DNA from: Tilletiopsis washingtonensis
Lineage: Eukaryota; Basidiomycota; Exobasidiomycetes; Entylomatales
Reading direction: 5' to 3'
NCBI RefSeq assembly: GCF_003144115.1
Contig: NW_020311998.1
Coordinates: 1,028,751-1,092,750 of the forward strand
DNA length: 64,000 nt
Part shown: in pieces, positions 53,660-64,000 of the stretch
Layout: every line of letters begins with the position of its first letter
Position numbering within the stretch: the first letter of the stretch is position 1
Notes under the pieces: model-generated
Seen by the model: only the letters and a program-made list of their open reading frames with translations
The model's database searches: none
Told to the model about the DNA's origin: nothing
Program-made: the position numbers and the translations under genes

Positions 53660-55201
53660 ATGCGTCCCAGCCGCACCCTCCTCTCCTCGCTCCCGGCAGC
53701 AGCCAGCGGCGCCGCGCCCGCCGCCGCCACGTCGGCCGCGCGCGCCGCCCTCGCACGCCGCGGCGCCGCCAGCGAGCTCGGCCGCGAGCCCGCCAGCCCG
53801 CACGCCTACACGTACCGCGAGGGCGCCACGCCCTTCTGGCGCAAGTGAGTCGCCGCGCCAGAGTCAGGCAGTGCGGCGGCAGGAGACGGCGCATGCAGCG
53901 CGGTACACTGCTCCGAGAGCGACGCTAGAGGTGGCCGCGCGCAGAGAGAGCGAGGGAAAGGCAGCGCGTGCTCGGACAGGAAGATCGCACCTGCATCGCA
54001 AGCAGAGCAGCGGCAGCGCGGCGGCGGAGGCTGCACCAGCGTATGCTTAAGTCGGCAAACGTCATGGTAGCACGCGGAATGTCAGCACTGGCCCTCGCCG
54101 CCTCCGCCGCTGCTCGCGAGCTGCAGAATGCCGTCCGGGCCGTCGCGATCTAACGCTGCGATCGGGTTGGCGCTCTTCCGGAGAATCTAGGCCTCAGACA
54201 ATGCGCTCCTTCTGCGCTGGCGCACGCACTAACTATCTTCTCGCAGGTTCCGCGAGATGTTCTCCGTCAACCCGTGCGTGCCGCCTGCTGCCGCCTCGCG
54301 CGCTGTGCCCTGCTGACCTTCTGAGCAGCGACATCTCCTCCGGCCTGCCGCTCCCGACCGAGGTGCGCCGCGCCGGCTGCCGATAGCTGTCGTACTGCGT
54401 GCTCACTCCCTGCGCAGAACCGCATGCCCACGCCCGGCTCGCGCCCCGAGCGCCAGGCCACGATGCCGACGCGCGGTGCGTGCGGCTGCTGCCTGGCCGC
54501 TGCTGCGTGCCATCGCTGACGCGCGGTGCCTCTCGCACAGCCTCGGACATTGCCGGCCTCGGCTACTACGAGCGCGACTTCCGCCGCGCCTACCCGCAGC
54601 TGCACATGGTCACGCAGCAGGACCTCACCACGCTCCTCCTCGCCGACACCAACGAGGACGGCACGAAGAGGTGCGTATCGCGGCGGGGCAAGGGCCGTAG
54701 AATTTGAGAAGGAGTGGCATGGCACGCATGGCAGTGATGGCGGCGGCGGCGGCGGCGGCGGCGCGTGATCTAGGCGAACGCAGAGCCTGCTCCGGAGCTC
54801 GAAGAGGTCGAGCATCCCGTGTCGGTGCACGGGTCGGGCAAGCGCGTCCGGCGCACCAGCAACGCTCTTGGCGACCATCGCTCACATTCGCCCTCGCAGC
54901 TTGCCGGCCAGCGGCACCTCGACGGCGCTGACGCGCCCGTCGGACCTCTCGTCTGCCAGCGCCTTCACCGACGTGCTGGCGCAGGCCCATGCGCCCAGCG
55001 CCGAGGGCGCATATGCGCCCAGCCGTCTGCCGCCGACGCCGCCGTTCACGCGGCCCACGGCTATCCTGAAGAAGAACCCGGGCGATGTGCCGCATGAGTG
55101 AGTTGTGCCGCACGAGAGACGCAGCGAGAAAGCACGACGGCGGCGAGCTGATCCGACCACATAGCCCGCACGCATACTACCCGGCGGAGAACTACCACTA
55201 G
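53660..55201 (+). CDS. Probable mitochondrial complex I accessory subunit (Nuo17.8-type)
   Basis: My model has eight exons (53660-53844, 54247-54273, 54329-54362, 54418-54475, 54541-54670, 54774-54818, 54900-55097, 55165-55201), 237 aa, with consistent phases. The N-terminus is Arg/Ala/Ser-rich like a mitochondrial presequence. The core reads FWRKFREMFSVNPDISSGLP, then NRMPTPGSRPERQATMPTRA, SDIAGLGYYERDFRRAYPQL and VTQQDLTTLLL, which resembles the fungal NADH:ubiquinone oxidoreductase 17.8-kDa subunit from memory. The C-terminus ends HAYYPAENYH. The sixth exon (54774-54818) is the weakest: other acceptors exist and its residues look unremarkable. A stop at 55099-55101 would apply if the last intron is not used. 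Intron 1 is 402 nt. The gene is convergent with the AspRS fusion, 190 bp away. Confidence 0.65.
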
Positions 55202-55391
55202 CCGCGACGCCGCGCTGCCTATGAGCAAGCTTGGCGCAAATGCACACATGAAACAGCAGCGAGCCGAGAGGCCATGGGAAAGAGGCTGAGTTCGTGTGTG
55301 GGGTAGTACGGTTACGCGCTGGGATAGACATAGGTATACAAGGACCGCCGAGCGGCGGCCAGCAGGCGAGCTAGGTGTGGGATGAGGGTGC

Positions 55392-58300
55392 TCACTCCTC
55401 GAAGAAGTTCATGATGGCCTGCACAGAGGGGTCAGCGTATGCCTCTGCGGCGACACTCTTCGTCGCCTACTCACGCGCACTCCGCCGTGCCGCAGGCCGT
55501 GGCGCGGGAACGCAATGTACAGCGGCTCGTCGCGCGCGCCGATCTTCTTGCGGAAGTCGTTCTTGCCGCCGAGGCCCGCGGCGGCCGAGATGGCGGCGTA
55601 CGTCTTGCTGAGGGCGCGCACGCGCAGGCCGCCGAGGTTGTGCACGGTGTGGAAGTTGGCCGCCGCACTGGCGCCGAAGGTGAAGCTGTCGCCGCCGAAC
55701 TCGGACACGGCGTGCACGATGGTGTACTCGATGGCGCCGCTGATGGCGCCGGGAAAGTCGAACGCCCACTTGATCTGGAAGCCGTTGGCCGGGCTCAGCT
55801 GCGCCAGCACGACGAGACACTGAATCTTCTTGTCCTTGGAGCGCGTGACGTAGTATGCGCGGTGCCCCTCGTCCTGCCACGGGTCGACCATCGTCAGGTG
55901 CAGCTGCTTGCCCTCGCGCGATTTCTTCCAGTCCTCGATGCGCTTCTCCACCTCGGCCTTGACGTCCTGCGGAATCTCGTCGCGGAAGCCGTACTCGTCG
56001 ATGTGCAGGTCCTCGCGCTCGGCCTTGCGCAGCTTCTTCTCGATGTCGCCGCCGCGGATGGCAGCGGCGCGGCCCTCCTTGGGCACGCGCTGCTCCACGA
56101 CGCACGTCAGACTGCTCCAGTCGAGGCGCCCGCCGAGGATGTGCTCGACCTCCTCGCCGACGAGCAGCCAGATCGGCTTGAGCTTCTCCTTCTCGCGCAG
56201 GTGCGCCAGGAAGGCGTCGATGACGAGGCGGTACTGCGTGTGGTCGCACAGCGGGTTGCCCACCACGATGGCAAACTTGCCGCGCTTCACGAAGCCGACA
56301 GCACCGCCGCTGGCGTCGTGGCGCCACACCTGGAAGCGCGAGTCGAGCCACGACGTGTTCGACGAGTCGCCGTAGTTGGCGATTAGCTTTGCCAGCGGCC
56401 ACTTACTGGGCGGGCCGTCGGCAAGCTGCGCACCGTCGCCTTCGGGCTCAGGCTGTGCCACCACGAGCGGCTTGGCCGGCGTCGAGGCCTCGCCGTTGGC
56501 AGAGGGCGTCTTGGCGAGCGGCGCCGGCGCCGGCGCGTCCTCGGGCGACGCGTGTGCGTCGTGCTCTGCCAGCGCCGCACGCGACGCGGCGGCCAGTGTG
56601 TCTGCCTCGGGGTGGCGCAGCGGCGGCGGTCTGTGGTCGAGCGGCAGACTCTTGGGGTCGCGGAAGAAGAGCGTCGACCAGCGCACGTCGCCGAGGCCCA
56701 GGAACGTGGTCAGAATGCGCTCCAGGCCAATGCCGCAGCCGGCGTGCGGCGAGACACCGAGGCGGAACGCCTCCATGTACTCGTCGAGGCTGCGCGCGTC
56801 GACGCCGGCCTCGCGGATGCGTGCCTCGAGCTTGCGCGCGTCGTGGATGCGCTGCCCGCCCGTGCAGATCTCCGTGCCGCGCAGCAGAATGTCGAACGAG
56901 TTGGTGAAGCGCGGGTTCTCGGGATCGAGGTGCGTGTAGAAGCTGCAGCGGTGTGAGCGTGGGGGCACACTGCGAGCCAGCGGCGCACTCACGGGCGGAC
57001 CGAGGCCGGGAACTTGTCGAGGATGAAGTAGTCGGTCTTGTACTTTTGCTTGACAAGCTGCATCGGACGTCAGCGTGCGCTCAACACGGCGAGGCATCAC
57101 ACGCACCTCGCAGAGGCGCGCCTCGCCGCGCGTGCTCAGGTCCTCGTCCTCGGCCGGAGGCTCGCCGTTCTCCTCCTTCCAGCCGCTCTCGACGAGCATC
57201 TTGACGCCCTCCTTGAACTCGATCACTGGCGTCTCGTCGAGCCACACCAGGTCCTCGTGCGGCCAGTGGCGCTGCACGAGCTCGATCTCGCGCTTGCAGT
57301 GCGTCTGCAGCGCCGAGAAGACGCTCTTGAGCATCGTGTCGATGACGCGCATCGCCTCGTGGTAGTCGGTGATGATCTGCATCTCGAGGTCGAGACCCGT
57401 GTATTCGGTCAGGTGGCGCGCCGTGTTGCTGCCGGAGGCCGTGTCAGCCCGCACTCGCACCGCCCTCGCACGTTTCACTCACGAGTTCTCTGCGCGGAAC
57501 ACGGGCCCGATCTCGAACACACGCTGCAGGTCGGCGGAGATTGCCATCTGCTTGTACAGCTGCGGGCTCTGCGCGAGGAACGCGGGCCGGCCAAAGTAGT
57601 CGAGCTGGAAGACGGACGAGCCGCTCTCGGAGCTGCCGGCCTGCAGCTTGGGCGTGTGGATCTCGAGGAAGCCCTGCGAGAGCAGCGAGGCGCGGAACTG
57701 CGTGCTGACGCGCGAATTGATGCGGAAGATGGCCTGCGACGCCGGCGAGCGGATGTCGAGGATGCGGTTCGAGAGGCGCGTGCGCTTCGAGACTGCGGCC
57801 GGCGGCGGCGCGCCGGGCAGGCCGTGCGCCGAGCGCCGGCGCGACGAGACGGAGCTGCGCGGCTGCTCGCTGCTGCTGGCGGTAGGGCTGAGCTCGTCGA
57901 GGCGCGACGGGCGCGGCGAGGCCTCGGCGCCCTCGAGATGGCGCGAGTGGCGCGGCGAGTCCGTGTCCGACGGCGCGTCGTCGTCGTCGTCGGCATCGCT
58001 CTCGCTGTGCTTGGCGGCCTTGTCGGCGTGCGCGCCGGACAGCGGCGCGCGGTCCGCCTCGTACACGGTGAACGGCAGGTCGATCGTCGGGCGCGACACG
58101 AGGAAGCAGTCGGTCACCTGCAGCTCGACGTCGTGGATCGTGGCGCCGAGGACGCGCTCGCGCGGCTTGGCCAGCGTGCCGCGCATGATCACGATGCTCT
58201 CGACGGGCAGGCGCTCGATCCACTTTGCCGCGTGCAGCGAGAGGCCGCCGCGCGACTCGGCGACGACGGCCTGCAGCGTGCTCGTCTGCTGGCGCAGGAA

Positions 58301-58906
58301 GAGAAAGGCGAGGTGCGGCGAGAGCGTGCGCTTGGCGTGGATGCGCGCGCGCAGCACGATGGTCTCGCCCACGCCCTCGGCGTCGATGCTCTCCAGCGGC
58401 ACGAGCGCCGAGTAGTCGTTGGCCCAGCCGGCGGCGGGCACGCCGTCGCCGTAGCGCCCGCGCTCCTCGGGCGTCTCGACCTGCGCCGCACGCAGGTCGC
58501 TCTGCATGCGGCGCGCGAGCGTGAGGCGCTTCTGGTGCGCCTGCTCGGCGGCGCGCTGGGCGCGCTCCTTGTCGAGGCGCTCCTTGTCCTTGGCGCTGCC
58601 GCCGCGGATGCTCTGGAACGGCTCGCTCTCGACGCTCGAGGCGGGCGTGGCGTCGGCGGGCATCGAGTTGGTGCGGCTGGCGGCCGTGTCGCCGGACGAG
58701 GCGCCGCCGCCGTCGATGCTGGCGCGCTTGCCGGCGTCGGCGCTCTCGCGGCGGCGACCGGGCAGCAGCGAGAAGCGCGAGAAGCGCTCCTTGAGCGACG
58801 ACGGCGAGCGCGCCGGCGACGCGGGCACGGGCTCCGAGTCGGCGCGCCCGGGCGACTGCGCGAGCGCGAGCGGCGGCGCCGGCTGCGGCGCGTTGGCCTC
58901 CGGCAT
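55392..58906 (-). CDS. erdS: Aspartyl-tRNA synthetase-DUF2156 fusion, ergosteryl-aspartate synthase type (ErdS)
   Basis: Five exons (57483-58906, 57107-57428, 56993-57057, 55475-56942, 55392-55418) give 1101 aa. A Ser-rich N-terminus (about 1-170) precedes an OB-fold anticodon-binding domain (about 180-290), an Asp/Ser-rich insert (about 300-390), and a class II catalytic core with AspRS-type motif 2 (EIGPVFRAENSNTARHLTEY, across intron 1) and motif 3 (GCGIGLERI, about 690). A DUF2156/GNAT-fold aminoacyltransferase domain follows (about 790-1090), with SWLDSRFQVW, FVKRGKFAIVVGNPL and FDFPGAISGAIEYTI. This architecture is the fungal ErdS family, which charges tRNA-Asp and moves aspartate to ergosterol to make ergosteryl-3beta-O-aspartate. 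Housekeeping cytosolic AspRS should be encoded elsewhere. Membrane lipid remodelling is the inferred role. Confidence 0.93.
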
Positions 58907-60187
58907 GGCCAGGCACGGACGAGGGTGGAGGCGGTGGTGCAGGCGCGAGCGCGGGTGCGCTGCTGGCAGTAAGAGTAGGCTGCGCGGGACGGCTAAGGGA
59001 TGGCGGGCTTGTGTGGGAGGTGTCGCAGCGGGTCGTCGTGGTGGGAGCAGCGGAGCGCCGAGCAGCAGCGGCCGGGCGAGGAGCAGAAATGTGCCGCGGG
59101 TGGCTTGCGGTGGAGCGGCCTTGCTGGCTGCACGACGCGCTCACCGCACGTATCGAGGCGTGCAGCCGCGGCTCGCGCTTCCGCCTCGGCTGTGCTTCCC
59201 GCTCGGCGTGCCTGCGCGCCTGCATGCATCTGTCGTGCACCCTGCACACGCTCCCATCGTGCGTCACCGACAGCGGGCACGGCGCACCCCACACGGCGCC
59301 CTGCTCCGCCTGCCGCGCGAGACCTGGACAGGCCTCTCTCTCTCGCAGCAGCAGCGTCCGCGATGCTTCACTCGGGCCCGCAAGGTGTGGCGCGGACGGC
59401 AGCAGGCAACGTCTGCCATCGCAGCGACGTCGTAGAGCGTGCTCCACACGCGTCGAGCCGCATGCAGCACCATGACGCGCACGCGCAGCGAGGCGTGGCA
59501 GCCGCACCGTGCAGCCGCAGGTGCAGAGCCGCAGGCCAGCATGCAGCAGTGCGCTGCCGTCCAGCGTGGAGAGCCTCCGAGCTGCGCGGTGGGAGGCGTC
59601 CCTCGACGCACACATGCTTCCACGGCGACGGCGAGCAGACAGAAGGTCGCTGCGGCAGTGTCTGCCGGCGCGGGCGGCGCACCTCCTGAGCGCCGGCAGC
59701 GGCGCCCGGAAGGCAGCCGCCTACCGGCCCGGCGGTCCGCCGCTTCCGCACGCTCCCGCTCCCCCACGCTTCCGCCGCCGCCGGGCCGTTGGCGCGGAGC
59801 CCGTTCCTGCAGCAGGGCAGCATCCATGCGCCGGCCGCGCGACCCGACGAAGCGGCGCCGGCGCCGCACATCATCAGCTCGCCTCGATATGCGAGATGCG
59901 ACAAGCACCCATGGCCGGCAGGCAGCTCTGCCTCGGCGTCGGTGGGCGATCAAGACGCACACGCACGGCGCTTCCCACGGCGTGCGGCGATCTCCCGCCG
60001 GCGCCAAGACGCATGACAGCCGCGCCAACAGGACCCTGCGCCGCGTCGCGCCGCCGCAGACAGCACAGAGAGAAGGAGTGGCAATGGCGAGGCGTCGCGG
60101 TGGCCGGCACCGGCGCGCCAGGGATTAACAAGAGGCGTGTTGGGGGAGGAGTGGGACAGCTGTGGTGGGCGTGATGGCAGGTGGCCC
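58907..60187. other. Gene-free stretch upstream of ErdS
   Basis: About 1.3 kb of CpG-rich DNA holding the ErdS leader and the 3' side of the next gene. Overlapping frames of up to 254 codons occur on both strands but none shows a domain or splice pattern. Confidence 0.5.
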
Positions 60188-62008
60188 TCACACGGGCACG
60201 GCGCCGGCTCGCATGCGCTCGACGCCCATCAGCAGGCGCCGCTGCGCGCCCAGCGCCGCCGGCGGCGGGCGCTGCGGCAGGCTCGCCAGCGCCACACGCT
60301 CGAAGCTGCTCGCCGCGCTGCCGCAGCCGGGCGGCGACGGCGTCAGCGCCGGCGTCATGGGCGACGCCGACAGCGGCACGCGCTCCGCGTCCGCCAGCGC
60401 CGAGAAGGCAAAGGTCAGCGGCGCGGGGACGTGGCGCCGCACGAAGCGCGCTGCCGGCACGGCCGTCGTGGGCGTGCCGTGTGCCGGCGGAATGGCGGCC
60501 ACGGCCTCGTCCTCGGACGACGACGCCGACGCATCGCTGCTGCGGCGGCTCGGCGCCAGGCGCGCAAACTTGGCTGCGAAGCGCTCGCTCAGCGTCTGGC
60601 GCTTCGCCTTGGGCACTGGCGGTGCGTCGGAGCCCTGCGACGAGACGCTGGTGCGCGACGATGCGGCTGAGGCGCCCGAGACGGAGTTGTTGCGCGAGGC
60701 GACCGACGACTTGGCCGAGGCGGACGAGGCGACGGACGAGACGCTCGCCTGGCGCATGTGGGCGAGCTTGGAGCGCGGCATGCTGGGCGACGCAGGTCGT
60801 GCCGGGATGGGTGCGGCGGGCGCCGCCGGTGCGCCGCGCGTCTCGAGCGGATCAAAGGCCGGCTCCTCGTCGGCGGCCTCCTCGGACAGCACGGGCGACG
60901 GCATGCGGCGCGCCAGCGGCGAGGCCGGCGTCGCGAGGCCGGCGTTGCCGAGGCGGTACGAGAGCATCGCCTTGCGGAACGAGTGCGGCGAGCGGCTTGC
61001 CTGGAGTGCCGGCGACGCCAGCGGCGAGCGTGCCGAGCGCGGCGAGAGCATCGACATGAGCGAGGTGCCGGAGGCGCGCGAGTACGCCGACGCCGCCGAG
61101 TACACGGAGCCGACCGAATAGACGGAGCACGCCGAGGTGGGTGTGGCGGCGTTGCCACGGCGCGGCGTCAGGGCGCGCCGTCCCTTGGCACTGCGCACCG
61201 GCGAGCGCGTCGGCCAGATCGGCGGCGAGGCGGCGAGGTACGCCTCGACGTCGGCGAGCCAGCCCGGCGTGCCGTTGGACGAGAGGGGCGTGAGAGGGCG
61301 GGGCACGACGGGGCTGCGCGGCGGTGCGCCGGCGAGCTTGTTGAAGAGCAGCGCGCGCGGCGAGAAGTTGGGCGCCGAGGGGCTGAAGCCGAGCTGGTAC
61401 GGCACGGGCGTGAGCGTGAAGGCGCGGGCCTTCTTGGGGCGCGTCGAGATGGCACGCGCGGCGAGCAGCGAGGCACCGCCGAGGCTCTGTGCGGCGGGCG
61501 TCGGCGCAGGCGAGGCGACGGCCGACTCGGCGACGGACACGGGCACGTCGCGCGGCGCCGGCGAGGGCACGATGAGCTCCTGCACCTCCTCCTCGGCGTC
61601 GACCACCTCAGGCGTGGTGACGACTGCCACGTCCGGCAGGGCACGGCCAGCATGCGCCACGTCCGGCATGCCCCGGCCGAGTGTCTCGGGCGCCGAGCCA
61701 CGGCGGGGCAGCGGCGGCGTCGGCAGTGCTGCGGTGAAGTCGGAAGTAGACACGCGACGCGAGAGCGACGTGGTGTAGGCAAAGTGCTCGGCGTGCGGGC
61801 GCACGTCGTCGCTGCCGCGCAGCACGGGCGCTGCCTCGCGGCTCGGCGCGCAGTACACCGCGCGAGCATCGAGCGGCAGCGGCGCCGCGTGCTTGACAAA
61901 GTTGCGCGACACACGCTTCGTCAGCGCCGGCTTGAGGTTGAGTGCCGACGGCGCGGGGCGGCGGCGCGCCGAGGCGAAGAGAAGCGGCGAGCGCGGCGGC
62001 GTCGACAT
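60188..62008 (-). CDS. Hypothetical Ser/Pro/Ala-rich protein
   Basis: One open frame of 606 codons from the Met at 62008 (MSTPPRSPLL). I do not recognise it. It is rich in Ser, Pro, Ala and Arg with many SP and TP pairs, so it is probably disordered and heavily phosphorylated. Short local repeats appear: GMPDVAHAGRALPDVA, and a Ser/Val/Tyr run (CSVYSVGSVYSAASAYSRAS). A more hydrophilic helical stretch (KAKRQTLSERFAAKFARL) lies near 475-495. The frame remains open upstream to 62410, but MSTPP has the more typical start. The long uninterrupted minus-strand frame and biased composition support a real gene. A Ser-rich signalling or cytoskeletal adaptor is only a guess. Confidence 0.7.
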   Translation of the reverse strand: MSTPPRSPLLFASARRRPAPSALNLKPALTKRVSRNFVKHAAPLPLDARAVYCAPSREAAPVLRGSDDVRPHAEHFAYTTSLSRRVSTSDFTAALPTPPLPRRGSAPETLGRGMPDVAHAGRALPDVAVVTTPEVVDAEEEVQELIVPSPAPRDVPVSVAESAVASPAPTPAAQSLGGASLLAARAISTRPKKARAFTLTPVPYQLGFSPSAPNFSPRALLFNKLAGAPPRSPVVPRPLTPLSSNGTPGWLADVEAYLAASPPIWPTRSPVRSAKGRRALTPRRGNAATPTSACSVYSVGSVYSAASAYSRASGTSLMSMLSPRSARSPLASPALQASRSPHSFRKAMLSYRLGNAGLATPASPLARRMPSPVLSEEAADEEPAFDPLETRGAPAAPAAPIPARPASPSMPRSKLAHMRQASVSSVASSASAKSSVASRNNSVSGASAASSRTSVSSQGSDAPPVPKAKRQTLSERFAAKFARLAPSRRSSDASASSSEDEAVAAIPPAHGTPTTAVPAARFVRRHVPAPLTFAFSALADAERVPLSASPMTPALTPSPPGCGSAASSFERVALASLPQRPPPAALGAQRRLLMGVERMRAGAVPV

Positions 62009-62834
62009 GGCGGCGAGAAGGGCAACGAAGGATGAAGAGGATGCGAAGAAGACAAGACTGGGACCAGCCCAGCAACGACGAAGGACAAGCGAACTGGGCA
62101 CGTCGGCGGACGCGCTGACGAACGAAGAAGAAGGTGGCGGATGGATGGTGGTGGTGGGAAGGAAGAGCGGCCCACGTCGTGCCCCAAATACGGCGGCAGA
62201 GGCGCTCTCGGCGGAGCATCGAAGCAGAGCCAGTGGGAGTGCCGCCTTGCACCCCTGAGCAGCCGCTGCGCCTGCGCGCGCCGTGTCAGGGGGCAAAGTG
62301 CGCGGCTCGACGGCGGGCGTCTTGAGCCGCGCTGCGCCCACAGCAGCCATCGCCGCGCCAGCCCACTGCGCCGCTTCTCGCGGACTCGTATGGCTGCGGC
62401 GCAGGATCACATACTAATTGCGAGAAGCCGATCGACTCGGAGCCCGAACTTCGGCGGCGGCAGGAGGGAAATGTCGCTGCGGAGGGGCAGGTGCCCGAAT
62501 CTGCGCCGACGCGCGGCGTTGCCCCTGTGCGGCGCGGTGACAGGGCGCCCAAGAGCCGCGCCGACCGTGCACCCGTGGGCGCTGCCGCTGCTCAGTTGCT
62601 GCAGCGAGAGTGCATGAAGTAGCATTCCAAGGGCAGTTCTGACGAGCATGCTGTTGCGCTTGGAGGAGCGGCAGCCTGTGGCCGCCTCGCTGTCGTGCGC
62701 GAGCGGCGAGCCGGAGGCCGAGGCGGCGGCGGCGGCGCGGCGCGCCTCCACGCGACAGCGACGCACAGCCACACACGCGGCGCCGCCGTGCCCTGGCAGC
62801 GCCGGCGAGCCTTGCGCCTTGCCGTCCCGCGTCC
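62009..62834. promoter_or_regulatory. Divergent promoter region
   Basis: 826 bp between the starts of the hypothetical protein (-) and the phosphatase (+). The minus-strand leader near 62010-62150 is CU-rich in transcript sense. No gene is supported. Confidence 0.45.
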
Positions 62835-63726
62835 ATGCTCGCCTCTCTCGCGCGCCTCTTCCGCACCAGCAGCAGCAGCCGCTGCAGCAGCATGGCCGTG
62901 CCCTACATCTCCGGCGACGCGCTTGCCGCACGCCTCAAGGACGCCGCCGCCAGCGGCTCGGGCGCGCGCCCCGCCATCGTCGACGTGCGCGACGCAGACT
63001 TCGCCGGCGGGCACATTGTCGGCGCGCGCAACGTGCCCAGCGAGGAGTTCCACGAGCGCGTCGAAGGGCTGGTGCAGAGTCTGGCGCAGCGTGAGTGGCT
63101 GGTGGAAGCGGGCCTGGGCAGCGGCGGCTCCTGGCGTCAGGGGCTGGCACTCCGGCGCAGTGGAGGCGCCGCACTCCTGTGGCCGAGGCGCGCTCCTGGG
63201 GGCGAGGCGCACCTCTGCGCGCGGCGCACCACCCAGTGCCGTGCTGACGTGTCTGCGCAGAGCCGACTGTCGTCTTTCACTGTTCGCTCTCGCAGCAGCG
63301 CGGGCCGGCGGCGGCACGGGCGTATGTCGCTGCGCGCTCGCTGGCGCTCAAGCAGCAGCGCGTCGACGAGCTGCCGGCGGCGCAGCGCATCGGCAGCGAG
63401 CAGGGCGCGCAGCACGCCGTCGGCGGGCAGGAGGTGTGCATTCTGCGCAACGGCTTCAGCGAGTTTGGCAAGCTGCACAAGGTGCGTGGCGCAGGCGGAG
63501 CGCGGCGGTGAGAGGAGCGGGTGGGGCGAGGCCGCGGCGGGCGGGACGGATGACCATTGCGAGGCTGCAGTAGTGCTGCATGCCGGACGAGGCTGTCTGC
63601 TTTTCGCCGGCGCAGCCGTGGGGCTGTCCGCGCTCTTCAGGCTGCTCGCAGGTCGCTGACGCTGCGCCGCAGAATGATGCGCAACTCGTGCAGGACTACG
63701 ATGAGGAGGCCTGGTCATATCGCTAG
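62835..63726 (+). CDS. Rhodanese-fold CDC25/arsenate-reductase-like phosphatase
   Basis: Three exons (62835-63090, 63261-63481, 63673-63726) give 176 aa. The rhodanese fold is seen in PAIVDVRDADFAGGHIVGAR and NVPSEEF. The active-site loop is VVFHCSLSQQRGP, a C-x5-R phosphatase P-loop as in Ibp1 and Acr2. The C-terminus reads LRNGFSEFGKLHK, then the last exon NDAQLVQDYDEEAWSYR. Such small CDC25-like proteins act as phosphatases or arsenate reductases. Start: ATG 62835 adds an Arg/Ser-rich stretch that might target mitochondria; the ATG at 62892 (MAVPYISGDAL) gives the usual family start. Introns are long here (170 and 191 nt). Confidence 0.85.
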
Positions 63727-64000
63727 CGCACTCCGGCTCAGAGTAATCGCACTTTGGCCACCGCGTTGCAGCGTCGCACAGCTGTGGACAAGGATGAGGC
63801 ATAGATTTGGGACCCCGCAGGGGGCGCAATGCGTGACAAGCGGCGCGGCGCCGGCAACGCCGTGGTCGACGTGGGCGTTGTGGGTGCGGTTGGAAGTGTG
63901 TTCGGCTTGACTGGAAGCGCGCTTGACGCGGCCAGGGGTCTGCTCGTGATGACAAAACACAAGCTGAATGTGTTCTGCAGAGCCCACGCTCCGGAGGAGA
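63727..64000. other. Window end, no gene supported
   Basis: 274 bp downstream of the phosphatase gene. Short minus-strand frames exist, but nothing recognisable. A gene entering from the right edge cannot be excluded. Confidence 0.4.

Overview
This 64 kb window reads as nuclear DNA of a GC-rich basidiomycete fungus, most likely Ustilaginomycotina (an inference from gene content and style). The genes are intron-rich. Most introns are 46-60 nt with GTGAGT or GTGCGT donors, CTGAC or CTCAC branch-like sequences and CAG acceptors. Several families are fungal in form: an HR1-C2-C1-C1 protein kinase C with a DYG motif, ERG4, a small HYPK, a CFA synthase, and an aspartyl-tRNA synthetase fused to DUF2156 (the ErdS type).

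I support 16 protein-coding genes and one tRNA. Left block (0-17 kb, + strand): an intron-containing tRNA-Gly(UCC), a secreted PAN/glyoxal-oxidase-like copper radical oxidase, alpha-actinin, PKC1, and a Golgi GDPase (Gda1). Middle block (26-35 kb): a peroxisomal cytochrome b5/acyl-CoA dehydrogenase fusion (+), a large two-GAF protein (-) and a HYPK homologue (-). Right block (40-64 kb): ERG4 (+), an ELO-family elongase-like protein (+), a GH5-type mannanase (-), a CFA synthase (-), a choline kinase (-), a probable complex I 17.8-kDa-type subunit (+), the ErdS fusion (-), an unrecognised Ser/Pro/Ala-rich protein (-) and a rhodanese/CDC25-like phosphatase (+).

Two gene-free islands, about 17.17-25.80 kb and 34.79-40.13 kb, separate the blocks. 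They differ sharply from the rest: lower GC, strongly depleted in CpG, rich in TG/CA words, with no supportable gene. The CpGs that survive sit mostly in GCG or GCGC contexts. This looks like the footprint of cytosine methylation or a CpG-directed RIP-like process that spares GCG. It is the most interesting feature here.

Functionally, the right and middle blocks are rich in lipid genes: sterol reductase, ELO, CFA synthase, choline kinase, the sterol-aspartylating AspRS fusion, and the peroxisomal acyl-CoA dehydrogenase. I treat this as a neighbourhood, not a demonstrated cluster. Gene models were spliced by hand. All fully modelled CDSs sum to whole codons.
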